From Petaurus breviceps papuanus (Eukaryota > Chordata > Mammalia > Diprotodontia > Petauridae): a stretch of DNA of 64,000 bases. Location: NCBI GenBank assembly GCA_028583685.1, contig JAMXIF010001118.1:6057874-6121873 (forward strand). Direction: 5' to 3'. Numbering within the stretch: position 1 is the stretch's first letter; each line of letters opens with the position of its first letter. Under the pieces are notes generated by a model. It ran no database searches, was not told the DNA's origin, and saw nothing but the letters and a program-made list of their open reading frames with translations. Position numbers and translations under genes: made by a program. Below are positions 1 through 13,525 of the stretch, piece by piece.

Positions 1-35
1 AGCATCTGGATGGATGAGTCAGCTTTGTCCTAGAG

Positions 36-190
36 CAGGGGTTCTTAACCTTTTTCCTATCAAGGGCCCTGTTTGCAAGCTGTTGAAATCCATGTTTCTG
101 TTTCAGTATAATGTTTTAAATACATAAAATCAGATGCCTAGGATTACAAAGGAAATAAATTCTATTGAACTGATTATAAAAATAATGAAA
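36..190 (+). mobile_element. hAT-Charlie-type MITE fragment
   Basis: CAGGGGTTCTTAACCTTTTT is a familiar hAT terminus. The following AATGTTTTAAATACATAAAA and GGATTACAAAGGAAA agree with an old mammalian element. The 3' end is unclear. Confidence 0.5.
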
Positions 191-2079
191 ACAAAAGTTC
201 ACAGAACTAGGATAAGAACAGCTATTCTATATCATCAAGGATATTCCCTTCCTTTTATATTCTGGGCTTTTCGGGTTTCACGTAAAATGAGAGAAACCCA
301 GAGAACAAAGATGCTATAACGCAGGTACAAAGATGCCAGGGACCAGAGTAGGGAAATCTATGTTGATTGTGTTCATTAGCAGCTGTTGCTATCCTTTGTC
401 TGGAAACTTTTATTATCACTGTTGTTTTAATAAAATGACGTTGTTAAACACAAAGAAAACACCCCTCACTAGAACCAATATTCCTTTACGCTAATCTATA
501 TCTTCCCAACTTTTTGTTGTTGTTGTTGTTGTTAAAGTCAAACCCAAAGCACTACCTGAATACTACCACATCATTCACACACATACACACAAACACAAAC
601 ACAAAGGGTTGAGGGAGAAGAGAGGGCGAATTTCAGGAAGCTTTGAATATATATTCTGGTTCACAGCTCTCAACTAATGATCCCTAACTCTCATTGCTCA
701 GTGAAGGCAGGGTAAATGAATTCCATCCATCTCTTAACTTGCTTCAGGCTGCAAGAAGTATACACCCCACACAGTACATCCCACTGATTCTTTATGAGGT
801 TGTTGAAAAGCAAATTCCTTTCCATATGTCTTTCCAACTTCCATGATCCTCCTCTTAAACCCACAATTCCTTTGTTCCTAAGGTCAAGCCATACAAATTG
901 CCCTCATGTTCAAAAATCCTTAAGAAGTAGAAAAATCAAAGTGGAAAGGAAATAGCTTTCAGTGACAGCTAGTAATTTTTAATTATGAAGGCTCCAGTCA
1001 ATTAAGGAAGTCATGTAACAGTCAATGGTTAAGCTGTCACCAGTAACAAGTTCATATTTAAAGGAAATGAATAAATTCTTTGGTTCAGCTTTCCTCTTAC
1101 AAAACTTAATTGTTGCTGTTTTTCCTTTATAGACAAAAAACTTATTTTGTGATTTTAGGCCATTTGTGTTTATTTAAAATAATTTTATTTTTGGAAAGTA
1201 AGCTTCTTTTGTTTTTGCCATTGATCATGATTATCATTATCCTTTAGATAAAAGTGGTTTTCATATAATCCTCATCCCAAAGTTACAAGTATGTGACCCT
1301 TTTATTAAATAAGGAAAAATAGCTGGGAAACATTCAAATATGGATGATTGTTTTAAAAATCTGAAGAGCCCTTTTTAAAGCCAGAACCTGCTACTTCACA
1401 ATGCTGAAAAACACTTTAATACTAAACTGAAGGGCAAAATATTGAGTGAAATATGTGAAGCTATGTAATAAATGTTTAAAGGATATTAATAAAAAATAGA
1501 CTGGATACAAACATATATACGTGCGTGTATGTGTATGTGTATATGCATATATACATATACATTTGTATGTGTGTGATTGTTCTTTCCTTAATATTTTCAG
1601 TGACTCAGGTGCAACTTTTTTTTCTTTTTTCCCCACTAACAGAGAACTATGTCAGAACTGAGCTTTAATTAAAGTCCTCATTTTTAGAAATATTTCTGAA
1701 CCATTTGTGAATGAGGGACGTAGAGTCAATATTTGAAATCTAGACTTGAAATCTGTATTTGTCAATGTTCAGTCAAAACAAATATCATAATTAATATACA
1801 GTTAGGGGATGGGAAGAAGGCCTCAGTAAGGAATTGATTTTGCATAAAAAAGATTGATAGACCCTTCCCTGGGCCTCTTCTGTGTTTTTCTCTTCCTTTG
1901 TGGACTGTGAGTGAAAAGATGCTATGAGGTTCTGGGTGGAAAGAGGAGTAGATTCTCCCCCACTTGGCTGCTATGAGTTCCTGGGTGCATGGTTCCTGTT
2001 TCTTTTGTGATTGTTCTTTCTTGATCTTAACTAGATGCATATCCAGAGATGGAATAGACTTTGTGATGCTTGAAAAGTC
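191..2079. other. No gene seen
   Basis: AT-rich unique-looking DNA with one CA/TA tract (1505-1575). No convincing gene or repeat family was recognised. Confidence 0.6.
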
Positions 2080-2452
2080 AGTAATAGCAACATTGTGAGA
2101 TGACAGACTTTGTTAGACTTGACTCTTTTCAGCAATGAAATGATCCAAGACAATTCCAAAAGACTCATGATGGAAAATGTTATCCACATCCAGAGAAAGG
2201 AACTGTGGAGTCTGAATGCAGATAGAAGCATAAATATTTTCTCTTTTGTTTTTTTTTCCTTTCTTGTAGTTTTTCCATTTTGCTCTGATCTTTTGCAACA
2301 TGACTGATGAAGAAATATGTTTAATATGATTGCACATGTATATCCTATATTAGATTACATGCCATCTTGAGGACAGGGGAGGGAAAGGAAAGGAAAAATT
2401 TAGAATTCAAAATCTTATAAAAGTAAATGTCGAAAACTTAATTTAAAAAATA
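2080..2452 (+). mobile_element. L1-type LINE 3' end
   Basis: It contains AATGATCCAAGACAATTCCA, CATCCAGAGAAAGGAACTGT and GGAGTCTGAATGCAGATAGA, ending AATTCAAAATCTTATAAAAG. It is nearly the same as 8116-8515, a 5'-truncated family end. Confidence 0.75.
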
Positions 2453-3210
2453 CTGATAAAGAAATCAGAAGAGCAATCAGAGGTTCCCTCAGCAACCAGA
2501 AATAGTAGCAGGGACAACTGGAGCTCATAGCAATGGGAACTAAATCTTATGAGTAACCAGTTATGAGATTGACCCAGCCTCAAGGGGATTGTTCTGTCAG
2601 CCAAAATATGGTGTCCTTCTAGGGGCCAGCCCAACTGAGCAAGGAAAAGAACTTTTCCATTACCAGAGATCAGGGATATGCTGGCAACAGTATCTTTTGC
2701 TAATCAACACATTTCCAGCCTTTTTCTATTACACTCAAACCCAAGGCAGTACCCAAACAATACACATAAACACAAAAAGTCTGTGTGCATGGTTTAAAAA
2801 CTGGTTCCAAGGGAAAAATGTCCACATGATATACTTTCAAGTTTAATCTGCATTATTGTTTAACATTTTCAGCATCAGTTCCTTAGGTCTAGAAAAATCA
2901 ATGAAATAACAAAATCAACCCTGATTTTTAGCTTTTGCTGATTTTCAAAATGTAAATACGCTGAAAATTTAGCAATTGAGTCTCATGGTCAGGTTCAAGC
3001 TGGCTTCTGTATACCCCCTACTAGTAAAACTCCTTGAACTGATATTCACAGGATCTCCTCAAAGGGAAAAGTAGTGACAAGAGTCATGAAGTACCTCCCC
3101 CAGAACTCCAAATGTTGGAAATACTGAGGTGTTGGGCTGACTAGAATTACTGCTCAGGAGACCCCATTTGGTGTTGTATACATCAATTATTAATTAGCCA
3201 GATAGAATTA

Positions 3211-3258
3211 GGTGTGTGTGTGTGTGTGTGTGTGTGTGAGTGTGTGTGAGTGTGTGTT
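3211..3258 (+). repeat. (GT)n microsatellite
   Basis: GTGTGTGTGT with GAGTGT variants. Confidence 0.95.
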
Positions 3259-5223
3259 TTAAATAGCAAGGACAGAAGTTAGAAAATATCTCCCAAACCA
3301 GAGCATACCTGTGTAGACACTTGATTATGTGTTCAAGGTTAAGGCACAAAGTATTGAAGCATATATGTAAGGGAAAGCTAGTTCATGAATTGACTTTTAG
3401 ACCTAGTAGAGATGAACTCTTAAGGTGAAGGTCCACCAAAACCCAGAAAAAAAAAAGGGGATCAAAGGGTTTTCTGTTAATGAATATGGAAATATTTTGG
3501 ATTCTTTAATATTTTTTTGCGCACAAGTCTCTTCCAATTAAACCTGTCAGTGTGGTAACTATACCCTGTTAAAATGTCATATCAAAGAATACTACATTTA
3601 ATTTCCCTTATTTTATATTTGGAGATTTCTTTACACAAGGATTAAGAGTCCCAACATCATGAGCTCAGTCAAGAGAAATTTCTCAACTTTACCTATAGGG
3701 GGAATTTATACATCCAACCAAGATTTATATGTAGTTTGTCCAATCATCCTTAACATGTGGGATTCTTGTCTCATGTATTGGTTGTAGGCAAATACCACCC
3801 TATATATCTCCCTACATTACTTAAGGAACAGCTTAATGCATCATGATAAAGGATAAGGCTTTAGGTAATTGACTAGAATATTGACTAGAAAACTCTAGGA
3901 TTAATGGAATTTCTATTATGAATTCTAGTTATTCCACAATTACTTTAAAATGTGACATCTGGGCTAACATGTATAATATATTAATATATTAATGGTTTTC
4001 CAAATTCTTTCTTTTCCCCATCATCAGACACAAATACACCGCCGTCTTCTCTTGTATGACTGCAAAGGATTTGGAAACTAAACATACTCCATAGTATGGA
4101 ACTAGAGCCAGGGTTCATGGAAGTTAAAAATAAAAGAAAATGGAAATTGGAAATTCTTTGGAATAGTAAAAGTGCTATGAAATAGCCACATTTTAACACT
4201 ATTTTTGGAAATTGGAAAATAGGCTACCTAATTAATATAAGTCCCTTTTAAAAAGAGCTATGTTCTCCAACCAGATAAATATAATTTCTCTTTTCTAGCT
4301 TAACCCAGGTTTTAATTAACTCCTCAGACTTAATGGCAGTCATCCATCCTTTTAATGTAAATCTTTTAAATTATAAGATTGAAGACTCAAAATTATCCCA
4401 GCTTGAAAAATTCCCTAATTATTCAAGAGTTTTGGATGGAAATTGTTTTTCCAGTTAATTCCAACAGGTAATATTATCTAAGTCTTTTTTAGCTATTGGT
4501 TTCTTATATCAAATTTCAGAAAGTCAGTATAGGGTCTTTACCAGATTGGTATGCCTATTTAATCCCACTTCTTCAGACCAGTAATTTTTAATTTTCTTCA
4601 GTTTGGTAAACATTTATAAACTGACTAGAGATGAGGAAGTTAAGTTCCTGCTAAATCATAGGAAAGGAAGCCCTCTCATAATATCTTATAATAAAGTTCT
4701 GAGGTATATATAGAAATGGGAACAATCTCTAAACTATTTTGTAGACAATAGGAAACAACCCAGTCGATATACTGAGGAGAGTTTAGAAGTGAGAAAGAAC
4801 AATTTATAGGGCAAATTCTAGGAGGAAAGGATGGAATGAAGATAGTTGTATTTTGGGGATAGTTCTATTGGCTTGCAAGAGCTGGGTATTAAATTTTTAT
4901 CATGAGCATTCATACCTTGGAAACTGGCAAATGCTACGAAGTGTGACTCAATTTATTGTTTTGTTGACTATCTGGACTTTAAAAAGTGTTGAAGAAAAAT
5001 GTTAATAATACAGATTAAACTTAAAAATGTGCTCCACATACTTTTTAGGGGGAGAGTTACTTGTTAAATTAGATTAGAGAATAAAATAAAATAAAGATTA
5101 GAGAAAAGGAGACTGTAAGAACAGGATATGATATGAAAGGGTTTAGAGGTTTGAAAAAAAAAGTCAACTATGGAGCACTCAGCAGATTGCATCAATTTCT
5201 CAATATAGTAAAAGACCAGGTTT

Positions 5224-5385
5224 GTTTTTGTTTTTTGGAGGGGGGGAAGCTAGGGAAATTGGGGTTAAATTACTTGCCCAAGGTCACAGGACTAGTAAGT
5301 GTTAAGTGTCTGAGACCAGATTTGAAATAAGGTTCACATGACTCCAGGGCCAGTGCTCTATTCACTGAGCCACATAGCCACCCTG
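5224..5385 (-). mobile_element. Marsupial tRNA-derived SINE
   Basis: Antisense tRNA-like head (CTCTATTCACTGAGCCACAT) and body (ACTTGCCCAAGGTCACAGGA). Flanks AGACCAGGTTT (5213-5223) and AGATCAGGTTT (5386-5396) are a target duplication with one difference. Confidence 0.85.
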
Positions 5386-6194
5386 AGATCAGGTTTTTCT
5401 AAAGAAAAGAACATGAAAAAGAATGGTTAAAGGAAGTGAGAGGAAAAAAAAGATACAATATTCAGAACCATAGCCATGGGAAGTATGAGAGAAAGAAAGT
5501 AACTCATAAAATAAAAGAATATCATGAAGTAATGAGAAGCTAATTAAGATTACATAATATAACTTTCTGTAACAACATTCTGCAGCACATGAACAAGGAA
5601 GGAGAAACCATTTAGAGATAGCCTAGTGTTGAGATTTGTCAAAATGCAAAAGATGATAAAGGGTAAAGAACTGAAGAATCAAGGACAATTCATCGTTGAA
5701 CTAGTCAACTATAAAGCCAATGGTATGAAGGGAGGAAAGCAAGCACAGATTGATGTGGAGAACAAAGAAAGTAACAGAGGCATTGGGGGCTGAAATAAAA
5801 AGGTGGTGAAAACAGATTTAATAATGAGTGTGGTAGAAGGAATGATGAAAGGATAGGAGGCTATGATCAGGATAATGAAACTAGCACAGTTTTAGGTAAT
5901 ATTAATATAGACTAAAGATTCTGACCACTTCTATGGATGCTGAGGAACTAGAAAGAAGTTGGAGATAATGGGAACTGAGAAGGCTAACGAACTAGGGAAC
6001 TACAATGTTTTAAAGGGACATCAATATGTAATAATAAGAATAGCTAACATTTATATAGCACTTTGAGATTGCAAAGTAATTTCTCTAACATGTTCCAAAA
6101 TTTGGGGGCAGACTTAAAGCAACTAAACAAAGACATTTGTGACACTGTATAAATGCTCTGACCTGATCTTCATTAACAGTCCTTATTGTTAGAT

Positions 6195-6400
6195 GTAAAC
6201 TTCAAAAATAAACATGCACATATCTATATGTGTATATAGTAAACAAAGAGGTATATGTATTCACATGTACATACATGCATATGTATACATAAGATATGTA
6301 CACCTATGCACACATATACATGTGTATATACATTGTCTGTAGGCTTATGCTATACTGTGTATGTGCACATTCATGTAAATATCTATACATGCATCTATGC
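6195..6400 (+). repeat. TATG/CATA-rich low-complexity tract
   Basis: Imperfect CATATGTATACAT-type text. Similar short tracts occur at 1505-1575, 47112-47165, 52150-52235 and 52930-53035. Confidence 0.8.
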
Positions 6401-7689
6401 CTATACTGGTGGATGACTTGTATACAAAAGCCATTCTTTATCTATTCCTTTTTCCTGTGTATATAGTTAGGTAAAATTCTTTTTAGAATTTAGGGATTTC
6501 ATTCAAGAGTCTTGTCAATGTTTCAGCATTTGATGCAATGAAAACATGTCATCCACAAACAGGGATCTCAGGAGAACTTCAATGTCTAGGGGAAATCATT
6601 TTTAAAATTTGATTCTATACTGAATCTTTTGCTATGACAGATGTGAATAATTTAGATGAGCTTATTTTGACTGTTCTATGCATTTTGTAATAATAATGAT
6701 CGGAAAGTTTCTGTCACCATGTCTTGTAAAGAATCTTAAAAATTTTTGAGATATGTATGAAATACTACTTTTGTTCAGTTGAAACAAATTCATTTTATGG
6801 CTAAAATATAGTGCTACTATATAAAATTCATAAAAAGCAAACGGTGAAATATTTCATAAACATTCCATAATTGACTATATTCGTTAGCAAATGACTGAAT
6901 GACAAATGTAAAGAATTTATCTTTTTTATAATATGTTGCATATTTTTTGTTCGTTAAGTGAAAAAACACTAAATATTGAGTCTAACACAGTATTAAAAGA
7001 TGTCTATATAGTTTTAAATCAATTGAATGGTGGCAAAGATGTGGTCAACTGTGGAATATTGCTTGTGAAACTCTACCTTTTCCCATTTAATAGGCTAATC
7101 GAGGATCCCTCGATATATGAGATTATCATCATAAAAATTTTATTATTGATAAGTTAGTAAATATATGAGTTCGTAGTTGATGTTATATTGATGTTCTTCT
7201 AGTTCTCTTTTTTAGTAATGTTAAAAATCTGGATATTTAATATCTCTTGCTCCTTTAAATACCCTGCAAATTAGATACTTGGTGTCTTAAAACCATGTCA
7301 TCTCCAGCACAAACTTTCTTTATGTATAGTTGGTCAAGTACAGCTCTTTTCTAATATCTATTTTCTTCACTAAATTTTCCATTTCCTCCATAATCACATT
7401 TAGGGCTTAAATACTAAATTCTAACAGGCGTGCATTTCTTTAATGGTGAAAATACTTGTGATAAAAATCTTTGCAAATATTTTCCTTTTTTCATCAGTTG
7501 TTCTCCTTGCAGTTTTATTCTCAAATGCCTTTAATAGAATCAGTTAGCAGTTCAGATAATCAGGGCAAACACTAAAACCAATGTATTTGGGTAGAAGGAA
7601 ATATAACCTCAGATCTCAGTGCAGAAGAGATCAGGGCATTATGAAGGGAGAGACATAGACACCAGAATACTGTGGTAAGGGCATAGGAT

Positions 7690-8115
7690 AGAGTTACAGG
7701 AATATGAAGTATCATTTTCAGTTCTGAAGCCTACATTTTAAGATAGACATTAATAAGCTGAAGAGCATCCAGAGGAAGGTGATCTAGCTTGTCAGGGGAT
7801 TATATGCCATGTAAAGATCAGTTAGAGGAACTGGGGACATTTAGTATGAAGAAAATATGGCATTGCAGGAAGGGCAAAATAGCAGTCTTCAAGTATTCCA
7901 AAGGTTATCATGTGAAAGATAAAATTAGGCTTGTTCTCTTTGATTACACTAGTACTATTTGGATGGAAAATACAAAAAAAAAACTTAATTACATTCAAAG
8001 AAGAAGGAAATAAAAAATTGTTACAGGACAAAATAAAAATGGACTGGCTGATTTCAAGGTAATGGATTTTCCCTTACTAGCAGTCTTTAAGCCAAAGCTA
8101 GTTGACATTTAACAG
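7690..8115 (+). mobile_element. CR1/L3 LINE 3' fragment
   Basis: The order of blocks matches the CR1 3' region: TAAGCTGAAGAGCATCCAGA, GATCAGTTAGAGGAACTGGG, GCAGTCTTCAAGTATTCCAA and finally TAGCAGTCTTTAAGCCAAAG. Confidence 0.65.
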
Positions 8116-8515
8116 TAACATTGTGCAATGATCAGATGATCAACTTTAATAGACTTAACTCTTCTCAGCAACACAATGATCTAATACAATTCCAAAAAAA
8201 TCATGATGGAAAATGCTATCCACATCCAGAGAAAGAACTATGGAGTCTGAATGCAGATAGAAGTATAGTATTTTATCTTTTTGTTTTTGTTTTCTTTCTC
8301 ATAGTTTTCCCCTTTCTTCTGATTCTTTTTTTACAGCATGACTAATGTGGAAATACATTTAATATAATTATATACATATAGTCTCTATCAGATTGCATAC
8401 CATCTTGGGGAAGAGGGAAGGTCAGGAGGGAGAAAGAAAAATTTTAATTTCAAAATCTTATAAAAGTGAATGTTAAAAATTATCATTAATTGTAATTTGA
8501 AAAAATAAAATACCA
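8116..8515 (+). mobile_element. L1-type LINE 3' end
   Basis: Same family and segment as 2080-2452 (TATGGAGTCTGAATGCAGAT; TTCAAAATCTTATAAAAGTG). It directly follows a CR1/L3 fragment. Confidence 0.75.
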
Positions 8516-8862
8516 TTAAGTGGGGGAAAATAAAAATAAATTAAACATTTTAAAGAGTGTAATGGATTTTGTAGTGGATTTTTTTTCATATTAAGTGAAT
8601 TCCTACCCTATTTAGAACAATAAGATATGAGTTATTGCATTATTTCATTTCACAGACATATCACTACCTAGAAAAAAGAATACAACTTTAATGAAACTAT
8701 TAATTTCCATTAAATTTTGGTAAAATCTGTAAATACATGGTCAACTAATCTTTACTTTTGAAAGAAATATAATGTATGCACTAACATTATCTAATATAAT
8801 GCAATCTAGTGGACTGTATATTCTATAGCTCTATGAACAAATTTGTTCAGTAGTTGTTTTCT

Positions 8863-9024
8863 TTTTCTTTTTTTTTTAAGCAATCGGGTTTAAGTAACTT
8901 GCTCAAGGTTACACAGCCTGGTGTTTCTGGGTGGGTGCTAAGTGTCTGAACCCAGGATTTGATCTCCAGGTCATCCCAACACTGGAGCCAGTGCTCTTAC
9001 TCACTGTGCTACCTGGCCGCCCTG
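8863..9024 (-). mobile_element. Marsupial tRNA-derived SINE
   Basis: Antisense SINE with 14-bp duplication AGTAGTTGTTTTCT at 8849-8862 and 9025-9038. Confidence 0.88.
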
Positions 9025-9039
9025 AGTAGTTGTTTTCTA

Positions 9040-9688
9040 ATAGATATAGATGTCTAATAGATATAAAAATAGCTTGAGAATTTTTTTCTTGATAAATATT
9101 TATTGATTGCTACTCAATGTTGCCCTGGCAACAAGGGAAAATTTTCAGAAAGAGTAGCTTATTTTTACTATACATTTTACTCCAACTTTACTCTCCTTTC
9201 TATCATTTACATTCATTAATATAGCCTCTATTCCTAGCACAACTAAATTACAGGAAACCATGAAAAAAAAAAAAGGCAGAGAAACTTTTGAGCCAAATGT
9301 TCTTTTGCCATTTTTAAGACAGCACACAACATTCCAGAAAACTCCTTGACTGGAAATTTGGGGAAAAAATAAGAAATTATTATTACAGGAATAAAGAAGA
9401 GTTGTTAGTTAATGAGACATCAAAGCTAAGTCAGTGACAGTTAATCATCACCATTACCAAACCAGACAGAGCACTGAATTCTTAATTACACTGGTGCAGC
9501 TATTAAGATTATCAAATAAATCCTGGATCTTGTGAAGAATTTTATATCATTTATCAGATTTCTGTCAGCTACTTGTCAAATTTTACTTTGGAGGTAATGT
9601 ATAAAAAATCATTTCAGAAAGATTTTAACTAGACCACTGAATGCACTTTACTTTTCATCCAAAATAGAAAACAAACCTACTTACTATT
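9040..9688. other. No gene seen
   Basis: AT-rich, no recognised feature. Confidence 0.55.
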
Positions 9689-9703
9689 GAAAGTGGGAAA
9701 GAG
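9689..9703 (+). repeat. Target-site duplication, left copy, of HAL1 9704-13792
   Basis: GAAAGTGGGAAAGAG, identical to 13793-13807. Confidence 0.95.
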
Positions 9704-11177
9704 GGGAGAGGGGCAGAGTCAAGATGGCAGACTAGAAACAGTGCCTCCATGCTGCTGTGGCTCCTACCACATCCAATTCATGTAAAAGGGGACTCTGAAC
9801 AAACTTTGGAGCTACAAAACCCACAAAATGACACAGAGAAGCTAACTTTCTGCTGAGGACAGCCTGGCAGGCTGGCAGGAATCTGCCAGTACAATGCTCT
9901 GGGAGCTGACCCCAGCCCTATTGAGCCAGAGGTTTTAGCCCCAGGGTGGGCCTGACCAACCACCAACTGGAGGGACTCCAGAGCACCAGCAGATGTGGCA
10001 GTCCAGAATTATCAACACATAGGTGCTAAGGACAAAGTGAGAGGTCTGGGCAGTGTGGACTTTGGGATGCAGTAGTTGGGAGTCAGCTTTTGCCCCTGGG
10101 GGGAGAAGCCTCTGAGGGCTGTGACACAGCAGACACCCCATGGCAGCTTCAGCTCCTGGCCTGTAGAGTGTACGGGAGACCAAAAGAGCAGTCTGAGGGG
10201 TAAACACTCTTGCTTTAACCTGATTGGATCTGGACTGCAGTCTAGTGTGGAGGTCCTTGGGTGTGCCACCAGCTTGCCAGAGTGTGTGGAGGCTTCAGAG
10301 AGGTCACCTAACAAATACCTCCAGCAGCTGAGGAAACCCCAGCATTTGGAACAGAGCTCCCCTGTCTGGTGGCAGAGTCCTATTGTGGCAAAAAGCCCAA
10401 AAGTTAAGTAATTGAGTAGCAAAATGAGCAAGCAAACCAAGCAAAGCAATCCAACATTAGACTCCTGTTTGGGGGACAAAAAAGATGAAAGCATGGAACG
10501 GGAGGAAGACAATGAAGTCACAACTCTTGCAGCAAAAGCTTCAAAGAAAAATACAAGCGGGTTACAGGCCTAGAGGACCTTAAGAAGCAGATAAGAGAAG
10601 TGGAGGAAAAATTGGGAAAGAGAAATGAGAATAAAAGAAAATTATGAAATGAGAGTCAATAGCCTAACTGAGGAAAATAACACCTTAAGAAACAGACTAA
10701 CTCAAATGGCAAAAGAGAGGAAAAGAATGCCTTAAAAAGCTGAATTTGCCAGATGGAAAAAGAATCTCAAGAGTTCACTGAGGAGAAACATTCCTTCAGA
10801 ATTAGATTGGAGCAAATGGAAGCTAGTGACTCTATGAGAAATCAAGATGCTGTTAAACAGATCCAAACAAATGAAACAATAGGAGGCAATGTGAAATATC
10901 TCATGGGAAAAAAACAATGACCTGGAAAATAGATCCAGGAGAGATAATTTAAAAATTACTGGACTACCTGAAAACCATGATCAAAGAAAGAACCTAGAAA
11001 TCATCCTCCCAGAAATTCTCAAGGAAAACTGCCCTGATGTTTCAGAACTGGAGGGCAAAATAGAGGTTGAAAGAATCCACCAATTACCTCCTGAAAACGA
11101 TCCCAAAAAGAAAACTCCTAGGAATATTACAGCCAGGTTCTGGAATTCCCAGATCAAGGAGAGAATATTACAAGCAC

Positions 11178-12449
11178 TGTAATAGTAATGGAATTTAAAG
11201 ATCCCCTTGTATTGGCTTGGTTTTTGGTTTGATTGTGTTAAAACCCAGAGCTTATTAATTCCACTTATGGGATGGACATGTTGACGTGAAAAGAGAGAGC
11301 TGAACTGGAAGGAGCTGGTGACATAAATTTAGAGAGACACAAGAAAAGAGAGAGGCAGAAGAACTTATTTGGAAGCAGCACCTTGGAGCCAGAGAGACAC
11401 TGAGAGGATTTCTGAGGGCCACTTTGAATTGCCCAGGACTTTTGAGAGCTGCCACCCAGAGCTGCCAAGGACTGAAGAGATATAGCTGTTATGCTGGTAC
11501 TTTGTCTGTTTTGATGTTGTTTTGCCAGATTTGTCCACTGGTGAGGGACAGTCCTGTTGTTGCAGAATCCTTGGAACCTTGCTGTTGGTTCAGAGCTACT
11601 GAGACTGTTCTGCAGACAGTGAATACTGTCCACTGGTGAAGGACAGTGTTGTTGTTGCAGAAATTTTGGAACCTTGCTATTGGTTCAAAGCTCCTGAGAC
11701 TGTTTTACAGACAGAGAGTGAATTCTGTCCACTGGTGAAGGACAGTGCTGTTGTTGCAGAATACTGGAACCTTGCTGTTGGTTCAGAAGCCCTGAAGAAG
11801 GATTTTCTTGTTATATGTTTACAGAAATCCTGGAAGAGGGTTTTGCTAATGTTTTCAGGGGTCCTAGGACTGTTCTGCAGACAGAGAATGAGTTAATGAA
11901 GGGGCTGGCAATGTATCTTGTGGCCTTGCTAAGCTTTGTCTCCCCAGGAACAAAAATTGCTGAGAACTTGCCTCTTGTCAAGATGAAGAAAAGACTTCCA
12001 TTTGGGTATTAAATGCTGTGCTTAAGCTTGTTGTAACTCTGGGGTAGTTTCAATTGTGATCTAAGGGTGGGGAACTTTTGACCTTTTTGTGCTCTGTGAT
12101 TAAACAAATGAATGTACTTTACTTATGATTGGAAACTAATCTCCATTTGAGAAGAGGGGCTTTGTGATGGACTAAATGAATGTACAGCCTAGGGGTGGAG
12201 TAGTATTTAGAAGAGGGACTTTGTAATTGATTAAATGAATGTAATATCCTGGGGTAGGGTAGTACTTGATTAAATCACACTTGGGGGTGGTACTTGGAGA
12301 TTATTGAATCACACTTAGTAAATGCTGTATTTTGAATGATGTTATATTTTGATCTTTTCTGTTCTTAATTTTTCACGGAATAAAATGGAGAGCATCTATG
12401 CTGGCATTTTGAACCTTGGGAAGTTGCCTTTGCTTGGAATTACATTACA
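11178..12449 (+). mobile_element. Solo LTR-like element inside HAL1
   Basis: It begins TGTAAT and ends ATTACA, short inverted ends typical of LTRs, and it splits the HAL1 ORF1 at ATTACAAGCA. The same HAL1 site is uninterrupted in the copy near 55990. The boundary is ambiguous: either a 5-bp duplication (AGCAC/AGCAG) or a 10-bp repeat ATTACAAGCA. Inside are three head-to-tail units of 95-99 bp starting at 11532, 11627 and 11726 (each TGTCCACTGGTGARGGACAG). After these come shorter repeats with ATTAAATGAATGTA. An AATAAA lies near 12380, placed as an LTR poly(A) signal would be. It is a fossil with no coding region; the family is unknown to me. Confidence 0.6.
11532..11825 (+). repeat. Tandem repeat of about 97-bp units, three copies
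   Basis: Units begin TGTCCACTGGTGARGGACAG at 11532, 11627 and 11726 and share GGAACCTTGCTRTTGGTTCA. They lie within the LTR-like element. Confidence 0.85.
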
Positions 12450-13494
12450 AGCAGCCAGGAAGAAACAATTTGAATATTGTGGAAACAGAATCAGGTTAAA
12501 TCAGGATCTGGCAGCTTCTACACTGAGGGATCAAAGGCCTTGGAATACAATATTCCAGAGGTCAAAGGAGCTGGGATTAAAACCAAGAATCACCTACCCA
12601 GCAAAACTGAGTGTTATGTTTCAGGGAAAAATATAATCATTCAATGGAATAGAGGACTTTCAAACATTCTTGATGAAAAAAACAGAGTTGAATAGAAAAT
12701 TTGACATACAGATACAAGAAGAAAGAGAAGCATGAGAAGGTAAACAGGGAAAAGAAATCATAAGGAACTTATCAAAGTTGAACTATTAACATTCCTACAT
12801 GGAAAACAATAATTGTAACTTATGAAACTTTTGTCAGTATAAAAATAATGGAAGAGGATATATATATACATCTATATCAGAGGGTATACTGGCATATGAA
12901 TACATATGTGAATGTGTGTATATGTGTTTACTGGTATTTGTAGATAGAGGACACAGGACCAATTTAATAGAAAGGGATGATACTTAAAATGTGAAATTAA
13001 GATGTGAGAGAGGAATATAATGAGAGGAGATGGGAAGAGACAGAATGGGGTAAACTATCTCATATAGAAGAGGCAAGGGAAAATGGTTACAATGGAGGGG
13101 AAGAATAGAAAGGCAAAAGGGAATAGGTCAACCTTATTCTCATTGAATTTGGCTCAGGGAGGGAATGACATACACACTAAACAGGGTATCTCACCCTACA
13201 GGAGAGTGGGGGGAAAGGGATGAGAGGGGGGATGATGGAATGGAGGGCAGGATTGGGGAGGAGGGAAGTTGGAAGCAATCACTTTTGAAAATGGACGGGA
13301 TCAAAGAGGAGAATAGAACAAGTGGGAAGTGGGATAGGAGTGAGGGAAATATAGTCGTCTTTTACAATAAATCTACTATGGTAATGTTTTGCATAGCTAC
13401 ACATATAAAACCTATACTGAATTGCTTATCTTCCCCGTAAGGGTGGGTGACAAGGGAGTAAGGGAATGAATCTGGAATTCAAAGTTTTAAAATG

Positions 13495-13525
<31 letters not shown>

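Larger units (their letters stand above)
2453..7689. other. No gene seen
   Basis: Apart from the GT tract, the SINE at 5224 and the TATG-rich tract, I see no gene. A MIR-like scrap (TAGCTAACATTTATATAGCA) lies near 6040-6090. Confidence 0.55.

Noticed and set aside
10012-10521. 169-residue minus-strand frame
   Set aside because: It lies antisense to the HAL1 5' UTR, with no protein-family signal.
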